Shown piece after piece: positions 33,224-40,918 of a stretch of 64,000 nucleotides of DNA; the first letter of the stretch is position 1; every line of letters begins with the position of its first letter. The notes below the pieces were generated by a model. It was given only the letters and a program-made list of their open reading frames with translations. It did not search any database and was not told the origin of the DNA. This stretch comes from Allobosea sp. LC85 (GTDB lineage: Bacteria > Pseudomonadota > Alphaproteobacteria > Rhizobiales > Beijerinckiaceae). Made by a program: the position numbers and the translations under genes. The stretch is from assembly GCF_000735605.1 (NCBI RefSeq), contig NZ_JPKG01000044.1, forward strand, positions 62,001-126,000. The letters run 5' to 3'.

Positions 33224-34066
33224 TCATTCGAGGCTGTATTTCAGGCGCAGCAGGGCGGTGCCGCGCGTCGCAAATTGGCTCGCGACGAGCGGCATCTGAC
33301 GGGCCAGTGCCAGATCGAGCGAGGCCTCCCAGGAGAGATCCGCCAGAGCTGCGAGATCGGCGCTCAATTTGACCTCCGGCACGAGCGTCGAGTGCGGGCC
33401 GCCGTCGGGGGCGAAGACGTAGCCGCCCGCCATGGAGAGCTGCGAGCTCATGGTCAGGTGCTGAAGGAGCTGGTGGCGGAAACCGACCAGCAGATTGGCA
33501 TTCTGCTCGGGCTTACCGGCCGTGCTGCTGCCGCCGCCTGTCGAGATCGTCCAGATGAAGCCCGGTCCCTTGTTGGCAATGGGCCGGGCCAAACGCCAGT
33601 CGATGCGAGCGTCACCGACTTGCTCGCGCCCAGGAGGTGCAATCAGCTTGGTCGAGATCGAAAAGGTATCGGCGCCGAGCTGGAGGCCGACACTGCGCTC
33701 GGGAGTGGAGCCTGCCGGGCCGCGCAGCGTCGAGAAGCCCTGGCGAATGACGCTGATGGGGACTTCCCTGCGCAACTGCCTGTTGGCTTTCGGGGCGGCA
33801 GGCCAGTTTGCGCGCCCGCTCAGAGCCGGATCGAACGGCAGGGCGTCCAGATCGTCCTGGGCTTCCTGAGCCTGTGGTTCGACCGTGTCCTCGGGCTCTT
33901 CGTGCGTGAGAATGGGTTTGGGGATGGGGAAGCGCAGGCTGTAGGCGCCGTCGTCATTGGCCCTTGCGGCCCATCCCGTCACGAGCAGGACCGCGACGAT
34001 GCCGGTCCGCGCCCCGTAGGGCCGGCCAGCACGAATTCCGCGGAGACGGTGAGACAAAGTCGGCAT
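33224..34066 (-). CDS. Exported, probably outer-membrane protein
   Basis: A 280-residue protein with a signal peptide (about residues 1-36, cleavage near ARA/ND). The mature part has amphipathic strand patterns in its second half (VGLQLGADTFSISTKL, NANLLVGFRHQLLQHL) and ends in a hydrophobic residue-rich strand (LLRLKYSLE), which suggests a beta-barrel of 8-12 strands. No specific family is recognised. ATG 34066 is chosen over the non-signal extension to 34180. The neighbours give no functional clue. Confidence 0.6.
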   Translation of the reverse strand: MPTLSHRLRGIRAGRPYGARTGIVAVLLVTGWAARANDDGAYSLRFPIPKPILTHEEPEDTVEPQAQEAQDDLDALPFDPALSGRANWPAAPKANRQLRREVPISVIRQGFSTLRGPAGSTPERSVGLQLGADTFSISTKLIAPPGREQVGDARIDWRLARPIANKGPGFIWTISTGGGSSTAGKPEQNANLLVGFRHQLLQHLTMSSQLSMAGGYVFAPDGGPHSTLVPEVKLSADLAALADLSWEASLDLALARQMPLVASQFATRGTALLRLKYSLE

Positions 34067-34272
34067 TCTTGTTCGGCAGCGATCGGAAACCAAAGCTAGA
34101 ACGGGAAGGTGCAGTTTTTGCGGCAGTGCAGCATGAGGCCTTGGGCAACTCGGCCAAAAGCCGCGCTTCCCCAGTGGCACGTAACCCGCTAGGAAGCGCG
34201 CGGGCGGGCTGCGGAGCTATGGCTGCAGCCCGGAAACGTTCCAGACTGGCCAGCAGCAGGGGTCGAAATCAC

Positions 34273-35487
34273 ATGAGCAAGATCAAGGTCGCCAATCCCG
34301 TCGTCGACATGGACGGCGACGAGATGACCCGCATCATCTGGCAGAAGATCAAGGACACGCTGATCTTCCCCTATCTGGACCTCGAGCTGGATTATTACGA
34401 CCTGTCCGTCGAGAACCGCGACGCGACCAACGACCAGGTCACAATCGATGCCGCCAATGCCACCAAGAAGCATGGCGTCGCGGTGAAGTGCGCCACCATC
34501 ACCCCGGACGAGGGCCGGGTGAAGGAGTTCAACCTCAAGCAGATGTGGAAGTCGCCGAACGGCACGATCCGCAACATCCTCGGCGGCGTCATCTTCCGCG
34601 AGCCGATCATCTGCAAGAACGTGCCGCGCCTCGTGCCGGGCTGGACGCAGCCGATCGTCATCGGCCGCCACGCCTATGGCGACCAGTACCGCGCCACCGA
34701 CTTCAAGTTCCCCGGCAAGGGCACGCTCTCGATCAAGTTCGTGGGCGACGACGGCGCCGTCATCGAGAAGGAGGTCTTCAAGGCTCCCGAGGCCGGCGTC
34801 GCCATGGCGATGTACAATCTCGACGACTCGATCCGCGATTTCGCTCGCGCTTCGCTGAACTACGGCCTCATCCGCAAGTACCCGGTCTATCTCTCGACCA
34901 AGAACACCATCCTCAAGACCTATGACGGCCGCTTCAAGGACATCTTCGAGGAGATCTACCAGGCCGAGTTCAAGGCCGAATTCGACAAGCTCGGCATCAC
35001 CTATGAGCACCGCCTGATCGACGACATGGTCGCCTCGGCGATGAAGTGGTCGGGCGGCTATGTCTGGGCCTGCAAGAACTACGATGGCGACGTGCAGTCC
35101 GACACCGTGGCGCAGGGTTTTGGCTCGCTCGGCCTGATGACCTCGGTGCTGATGACGCCGGATGGCAAGACCGTCGAGGCGGAAGCCGCTCACGGCACGG
35201 TGACGCGCCATTATCGCGAGCATCAGAAGGGCAGGGAGACCTCGACCAACTCGATCGCCTCGATCTTTGCCTGGACGCGTGGCCTCAGCCACCGCGCCAA
35301 GCTCGACAACAATGCCGAGCTCGCCAAGTTCGCAATGCTGCTTGAGAAGGTCACGGTTGACACCGTCGAGGCCGGTGACATGACCAAGGATCTGGCGCTG
35401 CTGGTCGGTCCCGACCAGAAGTTCCTCTCGACCACCGGCTTCCTCGAGAAGGTCAGCGAGAATATGCGCAAGGCGATGGCTGCCTGA
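34273..35487 (+). CDS. icd: NADP-dependent isocitrate dehydrogenase
   Basis: A 404-residue homodimeric (type II, eukaryote-like) isocitrate dehydrogenase. MDGDEMTRIIW at the start, KSPNGTIRN and RHAYGDQYRATD (substrate-binding Ser/Asn and Arg residues) and the NADP site AHGTVTRHYR identify it. It converts isocitrate to 2-oxoglutarate in the TCA cycle and makes NADPH. ATG 34273 matches the family. A strong terminator follows directly. In S. meliloti icd is close to alaS, recA and cckA, as here. Confidence 0.97.
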   Translation: MSKIKVANPVVDMDGDEMTRIIWQKIKDTLIFPYLDLELDYYDLSVENRDATNDQVTIDAANATKKHGVAVKCATITPDEGRVKEFNLKQMWKSPNGTIRNILGGVIFREPIICKNVPRLVPGWTQPIVIGRHAYGDQYRATDFKFPGKGTLSIKFVGDDGAVIEKEVFKAPEAGVAMAMYNLDDSIRDFARASLNYGLIRKYPVYLSTKNTILKTYDGRFKDIFEEIYQAEFKAEFDKLGITYEHRLIDDMVASAMKWSGGYVWACKNYDGDVQSDTVAQGFGSLGLMTSVLMTPDGKTVEAEAAHGTVTRHYREHQKGRETSTNSIASIFAWTRGLSHRAKLDNNAELAKFAMLLEKVTVDTVEAGDMTKDLALLVGPDQKFLSTTGFLEKVSENMRKAMAA

Positions 35488-35515
35488 GCTCATCGACCCT
35501 GATGGAATGACCTGA

Positions 35516-35547
35516 AGCGCCCGGATCCCGATCCGGGCGCTTTTTTT
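35516..35547 (+). terminator. Rho-independent terminator of icd
   Basis: Stem AGCGCCCGGAT/ATCCGGGCGCT with a CCCG loop, then seven T residues. Confidence 0.95.
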
Positions 35548-35673
35548 CTGTCGGGGCCAAGGTGAATGCGCAACACAGGATATTGTGCCGATGCGGGGCA
35601 AGCCAACCGCCCGCGTGACGCCAGTGGCGGGATGATTTGCGCGCGATACCCGGGCACATGCCCGGGAGTGTTG

Positions 35674-36318
35674 CTATTCGACCATGAAAGGGCGGCGAGC
35701 GAGGATACGCTGGCCGCTCAGCGGCGCGTCCATGACATAGCGAAGTTCATAGCTGCCCGGCTTGTCCGGCACTTCCAGCATCGCTTCAACATTCTCGGCT
35801 GGAAAGAAAGAGGGCCCCGTCGCGTCAACGGCTGCATCCGGCGCCGTGATGACGACGCGATCGCGCTCGCCATTGGGGCCGATACCGCGAACCGGGACGC
35901 TTGCCTTGGCCTTGGCGCGGTCGGGCGCCGACAAGGTGGCTGAAGGAGACGTGGTTGCCAGGGGCTGCCGGGCCAGGATTTCGGGCTTGCCGGAATCCAG
36001 GCGAACGAGGCGGAGTTCATAGCTGCCGGGCTCGCCGGGGGTCGTGATCGCGGTTGCCGAGACGGCGCCGAGAATGACCGAGACGATGGCAGATTCAGCC
36101 GGATCGCTCGGGCGCGCGATGGCGAGCTGCGATTGTGCCGGTGCCTTGCTGGCGAAGACGGTGAGCATCGAGCCGGCCATCGCGCTACGCGAGGCCGACA
36201 GGGTTGGCTGGGCCGGTTGGGCCGGCGCAGCAGGGCGAGGGCGCACCTGCTGGGCAAAGCCCGGCGTGCTCGCTGCCACCAGGGCAAGAGCAATGGTGGC
36301 GGCGAGACGATATTGCAC
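35674..36318 (-). CDS. Exported protein with two PGxYELRY repeats
   Basis: A 214-residue secreted protein: signal peptide to about residue 22 (TPGFAQ), a Pro/Ala/Gln linker, then two similar beta domains of about 85 residues. Each ends with an almost identical block (PGSYELRLVRLDSGKPEILARQP at about 95 and PGSYELRYVMDAPLSGQRILARRP at about 185). The same block closes domains of VWA-type and other exported proteins in Rhizobiales, as I remember them. No catalytic residues are obvious; it looks like a binding or adhesive module. It is 27 bases downstream of alaS on the same strand. Confidence 0.62.
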   Translation of the reverse strand: MQYRLAATIALALVAASTPGFAQQVRPRPAAPAQPAQPTLSASRSAMAGSMLTVFASKAPAQSQLAIARPSDPAESAIVSVILGAVSATAITTPGEPGSYELRLVRLDSGKPEILARQPLATTSPSATLSAPDRAKAKASVPVRGIGPNGERDRVVITAPDAAVDATGPSFFPAENVEAMLEVPDKPGSYELRYVMDAPLSGQRILARRPFMVE

Positions 36319-36345
36319 CTCGTCTTCTCCGTCGTCCGAACCCGG

Positions 36346-38988
36346 TCAGCTCATTGCGGCTGCGACGGCGTCGAGCGCAGCCTGCGCCTTGGCTCCGTCG
36401 GGACCACCGGCCTGCGCCATGTCGCGGCGCCCGCCACCGCCCTTGCCGCCCAGCTGCTCGGAGGCGGCGCGCACCAGCGCCACCGCGTCGAAGCGCGAAG
36501 TCAGATCCTCGGTAACACCGACGACGACACCGGCCTTGCCGTCTTCCGCAACACCGACAATGGCGACGACGCCCGAACCGACGCGGGACTTGGCTTCGTC
36601 GGCGAGGCTCTTCAGATCCTTCATCTCGACGCCGGTGACGGCGCGGGCCAGCAGCTTGGCGCCCGATATCTCGCGGATCGGATCCTCGGCAGCGCCGCCG
36701 CCGCCCATGGCGAGCTTCTTGCGCGCCTCGGTGAGTTCGCGGTCAAGCTTGCGGCGTTCCTCGACCAGGGCGGCGAGGCGTGCCTCGGCCTCGGCCGCTG
36801 GAACCTTGAGCAGGCCCGCAAGGTCGCGCAGACGCCTGGCATCGGTGTTGAGCTGGCGTCGGGCTTCCATGCCCGTCACCGCCTCGAGACGGCGCACGCC
36901 GGCTGCGACTGCGCTTTCGCCGGCGATGCTGACGATGCCGATATCGCCGGTGCGAGAAACATGGGTGCCGCCGCAGAGTTCGACCGAGAAGGCCTTGCCG
37001 GCCTCGGTTGTGCCCATCGAGACGACACGGACCTCGTCGCCGTATTTTTCACCGAACAATGCGCGCGCACCCGAGGCGATGGCCTCGTCGACGCTCATCA
37101 GATGCGTCGCCACCGGTTCGTTCCGCAGCACCGCGGCGTTGGCGATATCCTCGACCTGAGCCAGCTCGGCCTCGGAGATCGGCTTGGGGTGTGAGAAGTC
37201 GAAGCGTAGCCGCTCGGGCGAAACCAGCGAGCCCTTCTGGGCGACATGGTCGCCAAGGACGAGCCGGAGCGCCTCATGCAGCAGGTGGGTTGCGGAGTGG
37301 TTGGCGCGAATGGTGCTCCGGCGAGTGTGATCGACCGTAAGCTCGGCCGGCACGCCGAGCTTGATTTCGCCCGAGGTGACCTTGACCGCGTGGGCGAAGA
37401 TATCGCCGAGTTTCTTCTGCACATCCGAAACCTGTGCTGCAAAGCCCGCCCCGGTGATCATGCCGGTGTCGCCAACCTGGCCACCGGATTCGCCATAGAA
37501 CGGGGTCTGGTTGAGCACGACAAAACCTGTCTCGCCGGCCTTCAGGCTCTCGACTTCCGCATTGTCGCGGATCAGCGCGGTGACGACGCCCTCGGCCGTC
37601 TCCGTGTCGTAGCCGAGGAATTCGGTGGCGCCGACGCGGTCACGCAGCGGGAACCAGAGCTTTTCCGTCGCTGCCTCGCCGGTGCCGGACCAGGCGGCGC
37701 GCGCCTTCGCCTTCTGCTGCTGCATCGCCGCGTCAAAACCGTCGAGATCGACGCCGATGTCACGGGCGCGGAGCGCATCCTGGGTCAGGTCGAGCGGGAA
37801 GCCATAGGTATCATAAAGCGTGAAGGCGACGTCGCCCTTTAGCTTCTGGCCGGCGCCGAGATCCTTGGCGGCATCGTCCAGGATCGAGAGGCCGCGCGCC
37901 AGCGTGGTGCGGAAACGGCTCTCCTCGAGCTTCAGCGTCTCGGTGATCAGGGCCTCTGCACGCAGCAGTTCGGGATAGGCTTGGCCCATTTCGCGGGCCA
38001 GGGCCGGCACGAGCCGGTGAAGCAACGGTTCCTTGGCGCCCAGCAACTGGGCATGACGCATGCCGCGACGCATGATGCGGCGCAGGACATAGCCGCGGCC
38101 TTCGTTCGAGGGCAGAACACCGTCGGCGATCAGGAAGGCAGAGCAGCGCAGGTGGTCGGCGATGACACGGTGGCTCGCCTTCATCGGCCCGTCCGACGAG
38201 ACCGATGTCATGTCCGCGATGGCGCGGATCAGGGTCGCGAAGAGATCGATCTCGTAATTGTCATGCGTGCCCTGAAGCACGGCGGCGACACGCTCCAACC
38301 CCATGCCGGTGTCGATCGAGGGATGCGGCAGATTGGTGCGGATGCCGCCTGCGGCCTCCTCATACTGCATGAAGACGAGGTTCCAGATCTCGATGAAGCG
38401 GTCGCCGTCCTCATCGGGCGAGCCGGGAGGGCCGCCGGGGATATGGTCGCCATGATCGTAGAAGATCTCGGAGCAGGGGCCGCAGGGGCCGGTATCGCCC
38501 ATGCGCCAGAAATTGTCCGAGGTCGGAATCCGAATGATCTTCGAATCCGAAAGGCCGGCGATCTTCTTCCAGAGCGCGTGCGCCTCGTCATCCTCGGAAT
38601 AGACTGTGACGGTCAGCTTTTCCTTCGGCAGGCCGAACTCGCGCGTGACCAGCGTCCAGGCGTGGGTGATCGCCTGCTCCTTGAAATAGTCGCCGAAGGA
38701 GAAGTTCCCCAGCATCTCGAAGAAGGTGTGGTGGCGTGCGGTGTAGCCGACATTGTCGAGATCATTGTGCTTGCCACCGGCGCGCACGCATTTCTGTGCG
38801 GTCGTGGCGCGCTGATAGGAGCGCTTTTCCTGCCCGGTGAAGACGTTCTTGAACTGGACCATCCCTGAATTGGCGAACATCAGCGTCGGGTCGTTGCGTG
38901 GCACGAGCGGGCTCGACGGCACCACCTCATGGCCGTTCGCCTTGAAATAATCGAGGAAGGTGGACCTGATCTCGTTGACGCCGCTCAT
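36346..38988 (-). CDS. alaS: Alanyl-tRNA synthetase
   Basis: An 880-residue class II synthetase of full length. It has the N-terminal catalytic domain (RSTFLDYFKANGHEVVPSSPLVP; motif 2-like HHTFFEMLGNFSFGDYF), the editing domain with zinc ligands HSATH and CGGTH, and a Gly/Lys-rich C-terminal oligomerisation domain (GGKGGGRRDMAQAGG). It charges tRNA-Ala and clears mischarged Ser/Gly. It lies downstream of recA on the same strand, behind the recA terminator. Confidence 0.98.
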   Translation of the reverse strand: MSGVNEIRSTFLDYFKANGHEVVPSSPLVPRNDPTLMFANSGMVQFKNVFTGQEKRSYQRATTAQKCVRAGGKHNDLDNVGYTARHHTFFEMLGNFSFGDYFKEQAITHAWTLVTREFGLPKEKLTVTVYSEDDEAHALWKKIAGLSDSKIIRIPTSDNFWRMGDTGPCGPCSEIFYDHGDHIPGGPPGSPDEDGDRFIEIWNLVFMQYEEAAGGIRTNLPHPSIDTGMGLERVAAVLQGTHDNYEIDLFATLIRAIADMTSVSSDGPMKASHRVIADHLRCSAFLIADGVLPSNEGRGYVLRRIMRRGMRHAQLLGAKEPLLHRLVPALAREMGQAYPELLRAEALITETLKLEESRFRTTLARGLSILDDAAKDLGAGQKLKGDVAFTLYDTYGFPLDLTQDALRARDIGVDLDGFDAAMQQQKAKARAAWSGTGEAATEKLWFPLRDRVGATEFLGYDTETAEGVVTALIRDNAEVESLKAGETGFVVLNQTPFYGESGGQVGDTGMITGAGFAAQVSDVQKKLGDIFAHAVKVTSGEIKLGVPAELTVDHTRRSTIRANHSATHLLHEALRLVLGDHVAQKGSLVSPERLRFDFSHPKPISEAELAQVEDIANAAVLRNEPVATHLMSVDEAIASGARALFGEKYGDEVRVVSMGTTEAGKAFSVELCGGTHVSRTGDIGIVSIAGESAVAAGVRRLEAVTGMEARRQLNTDARRLRDLAGLLKVPAAEAEARLAALVEERRKLDRELTEARKKLAMGGGGAAEDPIREISGAKLLARAVTGVEMKDLKSLADEAKSRVGSGVVAIVGVAEDGKAGVVVGVTEDLTSRFDAVALVRAASEQLGGKGGGGRRDMAQAGGPDGAKAQAALDAVAAAMS

Positions 38989-39100
38989 CGCAATTCGAAC
39001 TCTGCTTCAGGATGGGTGGCCGGGCGGGCCTGCTCGTGGGGATCGGTTCTAGTCAGCGGCTTTGCGCCTGTCCAGAAATCCCGTGACAAGGCCTTGGCGC

Positions 39101-39134
39101 ATAAAAGAAACGGGCGGCCCCGAAAGGCCGCCCG
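39101..39134 (-). terminator. Terminator of recA
   Basis: Stem CGGGCGGCC/GGCCGCCCG with a CCGAAA loop; on the reverse strand a T-rich run (TTTCTTTTAT) follows. Confidence 0.88.
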
Positions 39135-39169
39135 GCGAAAATACCCTGCCGCTGGCGCGCAGACGAGGC

Positions 39170-40255
39170 TCAGGCATCGCCCTCGTCGAGATCATCGTCG
39201 GTCGGCGTGGCCTCATCGAGGATGCGATCGGCAACGAGCCCGGAATTCTGCCGGATCGTGGCCTCGATGCGCGCCGCGACGTCCGGATTAGCCCTGAGGA
39301 AGGATTTGGCGTTCTCGCGGCCCTGGCCAAGGCGCTGGCTGTCGAAGGAAAACCAGGCTCCGGCCTTCTCGACCATGCCGGCCTTGACGCCGAGGTCGAT
39401 CAGTTCGCCGACCTTCGAGATGCCCTCGCCGAACATGATGTCGAACTCGACCTGCTTGAAGGGCGGCGCCACCTTGTTCTTGACGACCTTGACACGGACC
39501 TGGTTGCCGGTGGCCTCGTCGCGCTCCTTCAGCGTCGAGACGCGGCGAATGTCGAGGCGCACCGAGGCGTAGAATTTCAGGGCATTGCCGCCGGTCGTGG
39601 TTTCGGGCGAGCCATACATCACGCCGATCTTCATGCGGATCTGGTTGATGAAGATGACCATGCAGTTCGAGCGCGAGATCGACGCCGTAAGCTTGCGCAA
39701 GGCCTGGCTCATTAGGCGTGCCTGGAGGCCGGGCTGGACATCGCCCATTTCGCCTTCGATCTCGGCGCGGGGCGTGAGGGCCGCAACGGAGTCGACCACC
39801 AGCACATCGATGGCGCCGGAGCGAACCAGGGTGTCGGTGATCTCGAGCGCCTGCTCGCCGGTATCGGGCTGCGAGATCAGGAGGTCGTCAAGATTGACGC
39901 CCAGCTTGCGGGCATAGACCGGGTCGAGTGCGTGTTCGGCATCGACGAATGCGCAAACGCCGCCCTTCTTCTGAGCCTCGGCAATGGTGTGGAGCGCGAG
40001 CGTGGTCTTGCCGGAGGACTCAGGTCCGTAAATCTCGATGACGCGGCCCCTGGGGAGCCCGCCGACGCCGAGCGCGATATCGAGCCCGAGCGAGCCGGTC
40101 GAGATGGTCTCGATCTCGATCGCCTGCTGGTTCTTGCCCAGGCGCATGATCGAGCCCTTGCCGAAAGCCCGTTCGATCTGCGAGAGCGCCGCATCGAGCG
40201 CCTTGGCCTTGTCCATCGAAGAGCCTTCCACGAGCCGGAGATTTGCCTGATTCAC
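39170..40255 (-). CDS. recA: Recombinase RecA
   Basis: A 361-residue RecA. Walker A GPESSGKTT, the Walker B VLVVDSV, L2 loop NQIRMKIGVMYGSPETTTGG and the acidic tail are intact. GTG 40255 is chosen: it has an AAGGAG ribosome site about 8 bases upstream and gives the rhizobial-type N-terminus (NLRLVEGSS); the in-frame ATG at 40216 would remove it. It carries out homologous recombination and activates LexA cleavage. A GTTC-N7-GTTC SOS box lies 86 bases upstream, so induction by DNA damage is expected. Confidence 0.98.
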   Translation of the reverse strand: MNQANLRLVEGSSMDKAKALDAALSQIERAFGKGSIMRLGKNQQAIEIETISTGSLGLDIALGVGGLPRGRVIEIYGPESSGKTTLALHTIAEAQKKGGVCAFVDAEHALDPVYARKLGVNLDDLLISQPDTGEQALEITDTLVRSGAIDVLVVDSVAALTPRAEIEGEMGDVQPGLQARLMSQALRKLTASISRSNCMVIFINQIRMKIGVMYGSPETTTGGNALKFYASVRLDIRRVSTLKERDEATGNQVRVKVVKNKVAPPFKQVEFDIMFGEGISKVGELIDLGVKAGMVEKAGAWFSFDSQRLGQGRENAKSFLRANPDVAARIEATIRQNSGLVADRILDEATPTDDDLDEGDA

Positions 40256-40340
40256 AACGTGCGCTCCTTATGGCAGGGGCGCGATCACTTCTCAATGTGC
40301 GCCGTGAGCAAATATGGTCACGGTTTGTTCTTGCCTTCAA

Positions 40341-40355
40341 GTTCTTTTTTTGTTC
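40341..40355. promoter_or_regulatory. LexA (SOS) box of recA
   Basis: GTTCTTTTTTTGTTC is exactly the alphaproteobacterial LexA site GTTC-N7-GTTC, located between the stop of the small membrane protein gene and recA. Confidence 0.85.
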
Positions 40356-40380
40356 TCGTTCGTGGCCTTCCCCTATCTGT

Positions 40381-40860
40381 TCAAATCCGATGGTCGTCTT
40401 TCGGCTGCATGGCCCGGATCTGCATGGCGTTGCCGAGCCGCTCCAGTTCCAGCGTGTAGCAGTAGAGCGCGAAGAGGATGGCAAGCAGGAGCGCGCTACG
40501 CCAGCTCAGATCGAGATAGCCGAGATCAAGTTCCGGGACGTGCCGCAGATAGTAGAGCGAGAACAGCGCTCCGCCGAAGACGAAGCCGATCCTTGCGGCG
40601 AAGGAGAAGAAATGGCCGATCACCAGACTGCTGTAGGTGCCGGGGATGGTCACATGGCGCTGGCGCCACCAGTAGCACGCCTGGCCGATCAGGGTCGCCA
40701 GCACGATCTGCACGGCGCTGCCGGTAGAGGTGGCGATGACCGTTCCCAGATTGTCGAGCAGCAGGCGAAAGGCGGCCCGTACATTGTAAAGCACAACGAT
40801 CGCACACAGGGTCTGGGCGAAAAACAGGACCAGATACCTGCGTGAATTCCCGTCTGACAT
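40381..40860 (-). CDS. Hypothetical four-helix membrane protein
   Basis: A 159-residue protein with four hydrophobic segments (about 8-28, 42-62, 77-100, 122-142) and short polar loops (WWRQRHVTIP; RHVPELDLGYLDLSW). No family recognised. It lies between cckA and recA on their strand; the gap of 58 bases after cckA makes cotranscription possible, while recA has its own SOS-controlled promoter. Confidence 0.62.
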   Translation of the reverse strand: MSDGNSRRYLVLFFAQTLCAIVVLYNVRAAFRLLLDNLGTVIATSTGSAVQIVLATLIGQACYWWRQRHVTIPGTYSSLVIGHFFSFAARIGFVFGGALFSLYYLRHVPELDLGYLDLSWRSALLLAILFALYCYTLELERLGNAMQIRAMQPKDDHRI

Positions 40861-40918
40861 TGCGCTGCCCGCTTCGTTCGTGGACGCTGCTCCTCCGTTG
40901 CCGGCGCAGTCCCGCGTC

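Noticed and set aside
34110..34130. TGCAGTTTTTGCGGC, similar to the ftr-like core
   Set aside because: The arms do not pair, and no flagellar gene, CtrA box or sigma-54 motif is nearby.
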